A stretch of 7,414 nucleotides of DNA, taken from the NCBI GenBank assembly GCA_020629595.1, contig JAHDDA010000136.1:1-7414 (forward strand), in the 5' to 3' direction. The translations under genes were made by a program, and so were the position numbers. Shown piece after piece: positions 1 through 6,385 of this stretch; within the stretch, counting starts at the first letter, position 1; each line of letters starts with the position of its first letter. The notes under the pieces were generated by a model. It ran no database searches and was not told the DNA's origin. It was given only the letters and a program-made list of their open reading frames with translations. Origin of the DNA: Chitinophagales bacterium (GTDB lineage Bacteria; Bacteroidota; Bacteroidia; Chitinophagales; UBA2359).

Positions 1-1939
1 TTGGGTTTGCTTCGTTGTAAATTGTTCCGTTTGGCGAAGTGTAAGTGTAGCCATCGCCAACAATTCCTGTATAAGTTTCTGTTACATTTTCAGTTGGCGT
101 ATTAAAAACTAAATCTACCATTAAAGTATATTCACATCCATCTGCATTTACCACTTGTTCTGAACCACCTGGGTTATTTTCATCATAAATATTTCCATTT
201 GGTGAATTAAAGACATAACCATCACCAATACAACCATTATACATTTCTGTCTGAATTGGTTCAACATCTTCACAAGGATCGGCATTGAAAGTTAATTCAA
301 CCGTAACAGTGTAGTTACAACCGTTTGCATCAATTAATACTTCTGTGCCTGTTGGGTTTTCTTCGTTGTAAACTGTTCCACTAGGCGAAGTGTAAGAATA
401 ACCATCGCCTACAATGCCTACGTAAGTTTCTGTTATATCTGCCGTTGATTCATTAAAGGTTAAATCTATTGTTACTGTATAAGTACAAGCATTTTCATCA
501 GTTACATCTTCTATTCCAAATGGATTGCTTTCATCATAAACATTTCCATTTACCGTTACAGCGTAACCATCACCAGAACAACCCATATAAGACTCTGTAT
601 AACTTACTACATTCTCGCAGGGATCAGTATTGAAAGTTAATTCAACCGTTAAAGTATAAGTACAACCATTTTCATTGGTTACTTCTTCTGTTCCTGTTGG
701 GTTTGCTTCATCGTAAACTGTTCCGTTTGGCGAAGTATAAGTGTAACCATCGCCTATAATACCTACATAAGTTTCTGTTACGTCTGGCACATCAGAACAA
801 TCGGGACATTCAACAAAAGTTAGGTTTACCGTTAAATTATAAAAACATCCATCAGGATTGGTAATTAGTTCCATTCCGCTTGGGTTGTTTATATCATAGA
901 TTGTTCCTGCAGGAGAAATGTATTCAAAACCACTATTGTTACAATATTCGCCTTCAACTGTTTCGTCCATTACACCAGGGCAATCAGGTCCTTCAGAACT
1001 TACTGATAGACAAAAATCTCCAACTTTTCCGCCCCAACCATCTACCATAAGAAAGTATGATGTTCCTGCTTGAGATTCAAAAGTTAAGCCTGCATATAAA
1101 TTTGTTGCTGTCATATCTTCGCCACAAGCAATCATTGCTCCATCACAAGAACCTTCAAATAAGGCAAATTGTGTATCATCAATTGGAGCATCGGAACATT
1201 CGCTAGAAGTAATGGTAATGCTTGTTCCATTTCCTGTAACTTCAAACCAAAGTGTATTTTCTACCGAAGGCTCACCAGCAAAAGCAAACCAATCGGGGCA
1301 AGCCTCGCCACTTGCTGTAGCACAAGAGTTATTGAATGGTCCTTGGTTTTCGGTTTGCGAAAGTTGTAAAGCTCCTTCACACATATCATTTTCAGGTGAA
1401 GCGTTTACACAACAAGCCTCGGCATTTTCACCTGGATTTAAAATTGTTATGTACGGATAAATAATATCTAAATTTATTCCTGTACATTCATCAACAGGAA
1501 TTAAAACATTGGCATCAGCGTCTGGAATAATAACAGGCACAATTACAAATGTGCCATATCCCAAATTTGAGGTGTTAGAAAAAAAGGCTGTTCCGTTGTT
1601 AAAAATAATCCCATCTTCGCCAGATAAAACAACACCTAATGAATTTGGATCGGTTGCTGTTTCGTTAGTAGGTTGGTCTGTATAAAAAGCAAAAACCAAT
1701 GCTGGATTTTCAAAACCTGTTGCTTCAAAATCAACGCCTTCTGCCGATACATTTATTGCATCGCTGTTGCCACAAACAACAAAAGGGTCGTTGGCAGTAC
1801 CTGAACCAGATAAAGCTGATTCGGGTGCTACTGTAAAATTACCTGGTGAATTACAATCTGCTAATTGTGCATTGCTCGTAAAACCAATAGACAAGCAAAG
1901 GATAAGAAGAGAAAGAAAGCGTAAAAGTATGCGTGTCAT
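1..1939 (-). CDS. Large secreted Cys-patterned repeat protein (adhesin-like), N-terminal 646 residues, truncated at left edge
   Basis: An open frame runs without a stop from the ATG at 1939 to the left edge, ending in frame at base 2. Residues 1-24 are a signal peptide (Arg at 3 and 7, a Leu/Ile-rich core, then SNA before Gln24, a likely cleavage site). Residues ~25-180 are a secreted region of unclear family. Residues ~187-315 form a beta-rich domain with NTLWFEVTG, DTQFALFEGSCDG and TSYFLMVDGWGG, resembling the PPC-like domains of Bacteroidota exported proteins. From ~320 onward come tandem modules with cores GDGYTYTSPNGTVY and NGCTYTLTVELTF. Proteins of this design in Bacteroidota are usually exported by the type IX system through a C-terminal sorting domain; that end is not in the window, so the route is inferred. 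Surface adhesion or matrix function is a guess from architecture. It is transcribed away from tatC. Reading frame and repeats are certain; function is not. Confidence 0.9.
   Translation of the reverse strand, partial: MTRILLRFLSLLILCLSIGFTSNAQLADCNSPGNFTVAPESALSGSGTANDPFVVCGNSDAINVSAEGVDFEATGFENPALVFAFYTDQPTNETATDPNSLGVVLSGEDGIIFNNGTAFFSNTSNLGYGTFVIVPVIIPDADANVLIPVDECTGINLDIIYPYITILNPGENAEACCVNASPENDMCEGALQLSQTENQGPFNNSCATASGEACPDWFAFAGEPSVENTLWFEVTGNGTSITITSSECSDAPIDDTQFALFEGSCDGAMIACGEDMTATNLYAGLTFESQAGTSYFLMVDGWGGKVGDFCLSVSSEGPDCPGVMDETVEGEYCNNSGFEYISPAGTIYDINNPSGMELITNPDGCFYNLTVNLTFVECPDCSDVPDVTETYVGIIGDGYTYTSPNGTVYDEANPTGTEEVTNENGCTYTLTVELTFNTDPCENVVSYTESYMGCSGDGYAVTVNGNVYDESNPFGIEDVTDENACTYTVTIDLTFNESTADITETYVGIVGDGYSYTSPSGTVYNEENPTGTEVLIDANGCNYTVTVELTFNADPCEDVEPIQTEMYNGCIGDGYVFNSPNGNIYDENNPGGSEQVVNADGCEYTLMVDLVFNTPTENVTETYTGIVGDGYTYTSPNGTIYNEANP
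2..982 (-). repeat. Coding tandem repeat: alternating A/B modules, 55-61 residues each
   Basis: Six modules lie in the secreted protein: approximately 982-779 (divergent first copy), 778-599, 598-434, 433-251, 250-83, and 82-2 (cut by the edge). Unit lengths alternate 60, 55, 61, 56 residues, so the true period is a pair of 115-117 residues (345-351 bases). Modules 2, 4 and 6 (A type) begin TETYVGI.GDGY and are very alike. Modules 3 and 5 (B type) carry an extra Cys (Y.GC.GDGY) and are preceded by an acidic Cys linker (DPCE). All complete units keep a Cys in the (N/D)(G/A)C motif before the last beta strand. The divergent first module has B-type cysteines. The copies differ at many bases, so this is an old protein-level duplication and not a recent DNA expansion. 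Confidence 0.9.
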
Positions 1940-2060
1940 AAAAACTTTGAATTAAAAAAAGGTGTAACTTTTAAGTTGAGGGTTTGTAATAAAACTACAA
2001 AAACTATTCCCCAATTAAATATTCATATATAAAATTTAATAAATATGGTATATTGAACTT

Positions 2061-2068
2061 CAAAATTA
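2061..2068 (-). promoter_or_regulatory. Candidate -7 element for the secreted repeat protein
   Basis: The minus strand reads TAATTTTG here, an exact match to the Bacteroidota -7 consensus TAnnTTTG. It would start transcription near 2055 and leave a leader of about 115 bases before the ATG at 1939. There is no matching -33 TTTG at proper spacing. In such AT-rich DNA one chance hit is quite possible. Confidence 0.3.
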
Positions 2069-2220
2069 GCTTTTTAAGTATGAAGCATAAATATTTAACT
2101 TTTTAAATTTTAAGCAAGATATGCACATTTAAACATATTTATAAACGGTTGCCTTAGATTACCAACAGTTTGTTTAGTTTATTTGGCAGTAAAAATTAAA
2201 TGAGTGTTTGTTGTAAGGCT

Positions 2221-2228
2221 TAATTTTG
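2221..2228 (+). promoter_or_regulatory. Candidate -7 element for tatC, almost touching the start codon
   Basis: TAATTTTG matches the Bacteroidota -7 consensus exactly. It ends only six bases before the ATG at 2235, so transcription would begin at about 2232-2236. Either the message is leaderless from 2235, or translation starts at the in-frame ATG at 2271 with a leader of about 36 bases. No TTTG lies at the usual -33 spacing (nearest copies are at 2182-2185 and 2207-2210), which lowers confidence. Confidence 0.4.
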
Positions 2229-2234
2229 CACGCA

Positions 2235-3098
2235 ATGTCGAGTCAATTACCAACACCTTTAGATCAACCTATGAATGATGATCCAAAAGATATGTCTTTT
2301 GTAGATCACCTTGAAGAATTGCGTTGGCATATTATACGTTGCTTAATGGCTATTGGTGTAATTACAATTGTGGTTTTTATTTTTACCAAACCCATTTTTA
2401 ATAATATTATTTTATCACCCAAAAGCGAAAACTTTTTAACTTACAAAGGTTTTTGTTCTTTATCACACAGTATAGGTTTTGGTGATGCAATGTGTTTAAA
2501 ACCTAAAGATTTTACTATTCAGAATATTACAATGATGGGGCAGTTTTTAACCAATTTAAAAATTGCTATAATTCTTGGGTTTATTTCTTCATTTCCTTAT
2601 ATTTTTTGGGAAATTTGGCGTTTTATTCGTCCTGGTTTGTACGAAAACGAAAGGAAAGTAACACGAGGAATGGTTTTTTATGCCAGTAGTTTATTTTTGT
2701 TAGGCGTTTTATTTGGGTATTTTTTACTTACGCCTTTTTCCATAAACTTTTTTGTTACCTACGAAGTTAGTGAGCAAGTTCAAAACATTATTTCCTTAGA
2801 ATCATATATTTCTTTATTGAGTACCTTAGTTTTAACTTCGGGAATATTATTTGAATTACCAATGGTAGTGTATTTATTATCTCGTTTGGGCATTGTAACC
2901 CCCCAAATGATGCGTAATTATAGAAAGCATAGTTTTGTTTTTATTTTAATTATTGCCGCCGTTATTACACCTGCCGATCCTTGGACGCAAATTTTAGTTT
3001 CTTTACCTGTTTACTTTTTATACGAAATGAGTATTTTTATTTCGGGAAGGGTGCAACCCAAACCGTTTGTTAGTGAAGAAAAGTTGCCTGTTGGTTAG
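2235..3098 (+). CDS. tatC: Sec-independent protein translocase subunit TatC
   Basis: TatC is the polytopic inner-membrane core of the twin-arginine translocase. It binds Tat signal peptides and recruits TatA to export folded proteins. From the ATG at 2235 the protein is 287 residues. It shows the family marks in order: HLEELR (25-30) before the first membrane helix, FP (120-121), the signal-binding Glu126 in FWEIWRFIRPGLYENER, GYFLLTP (161-167), the second conserved Glu207 in FELP, and TPADPWTQ (245-252). Six hydrophobic segments are visible. The first periplasmic loop is enlarged and carries Cys74 and Cys87, as in other Bacteroidota TatC proteins, and may form a disulfide. An in-frame TTG at 2226 would add three residues and is not favoured. 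The ATG at 2271 (275 residues, beginning MNDDPKDMSF) is a serious alternative because family homology begins just after it and the candidate promoter abuts 2235. No tatA/B gene is in the window. The gene stands alone between a divergent and a convergent neighbour. Confidence 0.97.
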   Translation: MSSQLPTPLDQPMNDDPKDMSFVDHLEELRWHIIRCLMAIGVITIVVFIFTKPIFNNIILSPKSENFLTYKGFCSLSHSIGFGDAMCLKPKDFTIQNITMMGQFLTNLKIAIILGFISSFPYIFWEIWRFIRPGLYENERKVTRGMVFYASSLFLLGVLFGYFLLTPFSINFFVTYEVSEQVQNIISLESYISLLSTLVLTSGILFELPMVVYLLSRLGIVTPQMMRNYRKHSFVFILIIAAVITPADPWTQILVSLPVYFLYEMSIFISGRVQPKPFVSEEKLPVG

Positions 3099-3248
3099 CA
3101 TATAATATTTCTTGATGTTCGTATATAATGCCTGCAAATTTAAAGAACAACAACAAGGGAAACAACTATTTTTTAGACTAGACTTTAAAACGTTGTTTTC
3201 TTTTGAACTGTAGAAGATGCGATAACAGTGCGACTGCCGATGCCATCC

Positions 3249-3322
3249 CTACAAGCTGTACAATAAAAAAATGCCCACTCCAAAATTTGGAAATAGGCAT
3301 TCTTGAATTAGCTTGTAGTTTT
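3249..3322 (+). terminator. Possible terminator of tatC (outer stem of nested inverted repeat)
   Basis: A perfect 9-base inverted repeat, CTACAAGCT (3249-3257) and AGCTTGTAG (3310-3318), is followed on the plus strand by TTTT (3319-3322). It lies about 150 bases past the tatC stop. The 52-base interior itself folds into the hairpin listed separately. The U-run is short and the loop long, so efficiency is doubtful. Confidence 0.4.
3264..3301 (-). terminator. Rho-independent terminator of the duplicated lipoprotein gene
   Basis: Read on the minus strand, AATGCC (3301-3296) pairs with GGCATT (3275-3270), and a run of seven T follows (3270-3264). A second palindrome inside the loop (TCCAAA/TTTGGA, 3279-3291) can extend the fold. 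It sits about 50 bases after the lipoprotein stop codon at 3350, the right place and orientation for its terminator. Confidence 0.65.
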
Positions 3323-3349
3323 AACATAGAAAGTTCAACACATTACTTT

Positions 3350-4075
3350 CTAACCTTCATCACCATCTTCTTCTGTGTCATCTTCATCATCTTCTCGGCA
3401 ACTTTCTTTTAGTTCATATAACTCATCTTGATTGTTTAAAACCAATTCGGTTTCATCTTCTAAAACAACCGTTACTGGAAAAACTAAAGTTGGACGTTCC
3501 TCTGTATCTTCATTTTCCTCTTTCCACTCACGCTTTATTTCTTTTAAATCTTGGCGAGTTTCGGCAGTTAAAATTTCGCCATTTGGCATTTCAATGCTTA
3601 CTGGAAAAACCAAATCAAAACAAAAATCGCCCTTTCCATGGTGTCCATCACATTGACCATCACCACCATAAGGGTGTCCTGCTCCTTTGGGACATTCAGC
3701 AATTAGTTCAATAAGTTCTTCTTCTGACTCAACAGTAATTAGCTCGCTTTCTTCTGTCAAAATTTCGATCGGGAACACAAGCATTGGACGATTTTCAAAA
3801 CTGGGTTCATTCATTGCCCATTCTTTAATAGCTTCTTTTAATTCTTCGAAACTCATAAACTCATAGACTGTTCCATCAAAATCTAAACTTACTGGAAAAA
3901 TAAGTTCAAAACAGCCCTGTTTACCTGTTGCTGTTTCTTCTTGAATTTCGGCAATTGTTTGTTCGGCTAATAATTCAGCACTTTCTGCAACAGCATCTTC
4001 ATCGGAGCAAGAGGAAAAAAAACAAGCCGTTGCCAAGCATAAACAAAGGAAAAAACTAAAAACGTTCTTGAACAT
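3350..4075 (-). CDS. Acidic lipoprotein with duplicated Cys-bounded domain, likely surface-exposed; function unknown
   Basis: This 241-residue protein begins with a type II signal peptide. A Lys is followed by a hydrophobic, Cys-rich core, then FSSC with Cys23 as the predicted lipidated residue; Phe at the -3 position makes the lipobox slightly unusual. SDED directly follows Cys23, like the acidic lipoprotein export signals that send lipoproteins to the outer surface in Bacteroidota. The mature part holds two homologous domains, residues 55-128 and 152-226, each opening and closing with Cys (55/128 and 152/226). Each domain contains two related halves with the pattern LVFPV, a beta turn, then an acidic helix (ELIELI, DELYELK). 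The linker (129-151) is rich in Gly and His and has Cys142. The tail (227-241) is almost all Asp/Glu. Similar acidic repeated lipoproteins of unknown role are common in Bacteroidota. It lies 101 bases after the TonB-domain gene on the same strand and may have its own promoter. No enzyme motif is visible. Confidence 0.88.
   Translation of the reverse strand: MFKNVFSFFLCLCLATACFFSSCSDEDAVAESAELLAEQTIAEIQEETATGKQGCFELIFPVSLDFDGTVYEFMSFEELKEAIKEWAMNEPSFENRPMLVFPIEILTEESELITVESEEELIELIAECPKGAGHPYGGDGQCDGHHGKGDFCFDLVFPVSIEMPNGEILTAETRQDLKEIKREWKEENEDTEERPTLVFPVTVVLEDETELVLNNQDELYELKESCREDDEDDTEEDGDEG
3398..3913 (-). repeat. Internal duplication (two ~75-residue domains, four half-units) in the lipoprotein
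   Basis: Domain 1 (3913-3692) and domain 2 (3622-3398) align along their length: CFELIFPVS with CFDLVFPVS, then an EEL/QDL helix ending in a Trp (KEW, REW), then ENRPMLVFP with EERPTLVFP, then an acidic helix ending in Cys. Within each domain the first half (.L.FPV...) and the second half (LVFP....) resemble each other, giving four half-units. DNA identity is modest, so the duplication is old. Confidence 0.85.
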
Positions 4076-4095
4076 AAATTAAAAATTGTGATGAT

Positions 4096-4130
4096 TAAAA
4101 AATTCGCTTCAAGAACGGAACGAAATTTTT
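4096..4130 (-). other. Imperfect hairpin with U-run between the TonB-domain and lipoprotein genes
   Basis: On the minus strand AAAAATTTCGTTC (4130-4118) can pair, with one T-T mismatch and one bulged G, with GAAGCGAATTTTTT (4110-4097) around a 7-base loop, and the right arm ends in six T. It could end transcripts of the upstream acyltransferase/TonB-domain genes. However, it lies only about 20 bases before the lipoprotein ATG (4075), so it could instead be a 5' leader structure or attenuator for that gene. The stem is mostly A-T and weak. Confidence 0.35.
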
Positions 4131-4176
4131 AAATAGTATGCTTACACCATTTTTAACATTTCAATAGACTTTAATG

Positions 4177-4941
4177 TTATTCTAAATTAAACCTAATTGG
4201 TACGTGATATTGAACTCTCACAGGCACACCTTTTTGTGTTCCCGGATTCCATTTGGGCATTTTATTAATTACTCTTAGGGCTTCTTCATCGCAACCAGCA
4301 CCAATGCCACGCACAACGTAGGCATCTTCAACAGAACCATCTTCCATAATTATAAATCCAATTATTACTCTGCCTGTTATATTGTTTTTTTGTGCAAATT
4401 TTGGATAACGAATTGTTTTTCCTAAGTATTTGAGCAGTTCCATTTGCCCGCCTGGAAATTCTGGCATTTTTTCTACAATTACAAGCGTTTCTCCTTTTTC
4501 GTTTTCTGTAACGTTTTCTTCAACTGGTTTAATGTTAGCAAAATTTGGATTTTCTTCTAAATCGCCAAGTTCTTTGTAAAGCGTATAGCCTTTGTAAATT
4601 TCTTTTTTCTTATCGTAATCGGTGTAGTATTTTATTTCTTTATTATCAAAATCAATTATAATTTTTTGCCCAATTAAATCAGTAAAAATAAAGTTAGAAC
4701 CCTTTGAAAAATCTGTTTTTGGTGGTATTTCAAAATTATTATGCAACCATTTTTCACCATACTGATTAAAATAAATTTTGCTTTCTAAATATATTTGAGA
4801 AGTCTTTTCAACTTGTTTAATTTCAACGTACTTTTCTAAAGCAGAACTGTAGTAATATTCAATTGCACTTGAAGTAGCATATTGAGCTTTTATGCTTGTG
4901 ATGCCAAACAGTAGTAGTAAGATAACAAATAGATTTTTCAT
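4177..4941 (-). CDS. Exported protein with C-terminal TonB domain, no membrane anchor
   Basis: The protein has 254 residues. Residues 1-19 are a cleavable-type signal peptide (MKN, a Leu/Ile core, IKA before Gln20). Residues ~20-135 are a region of unknown family rich in Tyr, Lys and Asp/Glu. Residues ~136-155 are a short acidic linker. Residues ~157-253 are a TonB C-terminal domain: MPEFPGG, RYPKFAQ, ITGRVIIGFIIMEDGSVEDA, a GCDEEALRVI helix, MPKWNPG, and the final strand VQYHVPIRFNL. Classical TonB passes energy from ExbB/ExbD to outer-membrane receptors through an N-terminal membrane anchor and a Pro-rich spacer. Both are missing here, and no exbB/exbD or receptor gene is nearby. It is therefore unlikely to be an energising TonB and may be a periplasmic binding partner. 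It starts 29 bases after the acyltransferase stop on the same strand, so the two are probably co-transcribed. Confidence 0.9.
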   Translation of the reverse strand: MKNLFVILLLLFGITSIKAQYATSSAIEYYYSSALEKYVEIKQVEKTSQIYLESKIYFNQYGEKWLHNNFEIPPKTDFSKGSNFIFTDLIGQKIIIDFDNKEIKYYTDYDKKKEIYKGYTLYKELGDLEENPNFANIKPVEENVTENEKGETLVIVEKMPEFPGGQMELLKYLGKTIRYPKFAQKNNITGRVIIGFIIMEDGSVEDAYVVRGIGAGCDEEALRVINKMPKWNPGTQKGVPVRVQYHVPIRFNLE

Positions 4942-4970
4942 TTAAAAGAAGTTTAATTTTTGGAACAAAA

Positions 4971-6269
4971 TTACTCTATTAATGCAATAATTTTAGCACG
5001 CATTTTTTGTAAATTTTTAATAACTTTAGGATTCCAAGCCCAAAGTCTATTTAATTTCAAACGAAAAACGTTTCTTCGCCAATTTTCTCTGTACTTTACG
5101 GCAAAAAAACCACTTATTGGTAAAGTAAAGAAGTATAAAATAGCAAAAATTACGCTATCGGTCAGCGAGTAAACGATTATACTTTGCACAATATAAAATA
5201 GCTGAAATAAGAAAAAACTCATTACAAATATACCCGATGATTTGAATTGTGGACCAACCAAAATAGGAATTACAAAAAAGGGTATTTTATTGGGTAAAAA
5301 GTTCATTATTTCGCCATATAACCAAAGTGGTAATAAACCCAATTGAATGATAAATTGTAAGGTAATTCCTCGTTTTGTATGTTTGGGTGGTGTTTTAATT
5401 AGCCAATCTTTAAGCTCTAAATGATTTAATTGCACTTTATATTCGCTTAGGTTTTTCATTAATAAAGCGTACTTTTCAGGTGCTTCATTTCGCATATTTT
5501 CTACTAAAAACACCTTTTTTTGTGCATTTAAAATATCATCTTTTAGGTTTTTTTTGTTGTAAAGCATTTTACACATAAAAATCATTTGCTCATAATCTTC
5601 ATCCCGAGCAATATGAATCATTTGTTCTTGAATTTTTGTCTGTAAATCAAGTGTTAATTTGCGAAAGGCTTTTGCAGGATGCTCTTCATATAAACTTTGG
5701 TATTCTTTTACCGAAATGGGCTTGCCAAAATTTACCATTAAATCGCTTCTAGCACGCGAATAATAACTAAAATCTAAACCTACTGGAATTACTTGTACAT
5801 CTAAATTAAAATCATTTTGTTCTTCGGCTTTAAAAACAATGCGGGCAAGTCCTTTTCTTAATGGTCGAAGCCTTTTTTGCATAAACATATTTGCTTCTGG
5901 GAAAATAAGAATTGAGCCATTATCTTCTAAAATTTTGGCACATTGCTCAAAAATTGGGGCATTCATTACACGTGTATCTACCTTATCACGTTGTCTAAAA
6001 ATAGGCACTAATCTAATAGATTTTAAAATGCTTCCAAGTGTTTTATTATTAAATACATCTGCTCTGGCAATTAGGTAAGGTTGTCTTTTTTGATTAATTA
6101 CAACTGCCAAACCATCCATCATTGCGTTTTGGTGTGGTGCGGCATAAATTACAGGTTTGTCGGCAGGAATGTTTTCTAAACCACTAACTTCCATTCGTCT
6201 GTAATAGCCTTTTGCCGACCATTCCAACAGCTTTTTTAATATTCTGTATCTGAAAGACTTTTTGGGCAT
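4971..6269 (-). CDS. PlsC/GPAT-like acyltransferase with C-terminal membrane region
   Basis: This predicted glycerol-phosphate or lysophosphatidate acyltransferase transfers an acyl chain to a lipid precursor at the inner membrane. From the ATG at 6269 it has 432 residues; an upstream in-frame TTG at 6281 would add four and is not favoured. Block I is APHQNAMMD, with catalytic-type His46 and Asp52 separated by five residues; this is not the classical HX4D, but I recall similar spacing in the SCT1/GPT2-like subgroup. Block II is LVPIFRQRD (87-95), block III FPEANMF (123-129) where most relatives have FPEG, followed by LRPLRKGLARIVF, and block IV is VIPVGLDF (160-167). Residues ~190-300 form a charged helical region, and ~301-391 hold three or four hydrophobic segments, followed by a basic tail. 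The length exceeds simple PlsC (about 240) and fits the longer Bacteroidota relatives. Which substrate it uses cannot be told. It is divergent from mltG and heads the probable operon with the TonB-domain gene. Confidence 0.92.
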   Translation of the reverse strand: MPKKSFRYRILKKLLEWSAKGYYRRMEVSGLENIPADKPVIYAAPHQNAMMDGLAVVINQKRQPYLIARADVFNNKTLGSILKSIRLVPIFRQRDKVDTRVMNAPIFEQCAKILEDNGSILIFPEANMFMQKRLRPLRKGLARIVFKAEEQNDFNLDVQVIPVGLDFSYYSRARSDLMVNFGKPISVKEYQSLYEEHPAKAFRKLTLDLQTKIQEQMIHIARDEDYEQMIFMCKMLYNKKNLKDDILNAQKKVFLVENMRNEAPEKYALLMKNLSEYKVQLNHLELKDWLIKTPPKHTKRGITLQFIIQLGLLPLWLYGEIMNFLPNKIPFFVIPILVGPQFKSSGIFVMSFFLFQLFYIVQSIIVYSLTDSVIFAILYFFTLPISGFFAVKYRENWRRNVFRLKLNRLWAWNPKVIKNLQKMRAKIIALIE

Positions 6270-6339
6270 ATTTTTTATCAATTAGGTAGAATTTCAACTT
6301 TTTTATAGATGCCAAATAGAATTAGAGTAACAAAATAGA

Positions 6340-6347
6340 TAATTTTG
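6340..6347 (+). promoter_or_regulatory. Candidate -7 element for mltG
   Basis: TAATTTTG matches the Bacteroidota -7 consensus exactly. It lies 38 bases before the mltG ATG, giving a leader of about 30 bases, a normal distance. No exact TTTG -33 element is seen upstream at 17-21 bases. The same octamer occurs before tatC and the repeat protein. The 116-base region also has to hold the divergent acyltransferase promoter, for which I found no exact match. Confidence 0.45.
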
Positions 6348-6385
6348 GGTTGTAATTATGTTGACATTGCTCAATTATTGCCAAA

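Larger units (their letters stand above)
1940..2234. other. AT-rich divergent intergenic region
   Basis: This 295-base stretch separates the divergent starts of the secreted repeat protein and tatC. No open frame or RNA gene is recognisable. It contains one exact Bacteroidota -7 type octamer on each strand (listed separately) and several short AT palindromes. No clear -33 TTTG lies at the expected 17-21 base spacing from either octamer. Confidence 0.6.

Noticed and set aside
2..982. CRISPR-like or recent tandem DNA repeats
   Set aside because: The repeated stretches are diverged coding modules in one frame. There are no identical short repeats with unique spacers.
1169..1955. Short plus-strand open frames (1169-1369, 1212-1460, 1767-1955)
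   Set aside because: All lie antisense to the long minus-strand secreted-protein frame, which has a signal peptide and clear repeats. Their translations are low-complexity with no family motif.
2226..2234. TTG start for tatC
   Set aside because: An ATG follows three codons later, and the TTG lies inside the candidate -7 element, upstream of the expected transcription start.
3203..3714. Plus-strand frames at 3203-3412, 3432-3656 and 3490-3714
   Set aside because: The last two are antisense to the lipoprotein gene, and the first runs through the terminator structure into that gene. Their composition is that of a reverse-complement shadow.
4177..4941. Classical energising TonB
   Set aside because: No N-terminal anchor with a Pro-rich spacer, and no exbB, exbD or receptor gene in the window.
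4960..6078. Plus-strand frames at 4960-5172 and 5839-6078
   Set aside because: They are antisense to the acyltransferase, which carries its family blocks on the minus strand.
6270..6281. TTG start for the acyltransferase
   Set aside because: The ATG at 6269 is four codons downstream, gives the typical basic N-terminus (MPKKSFRYR), and no homology is lost.
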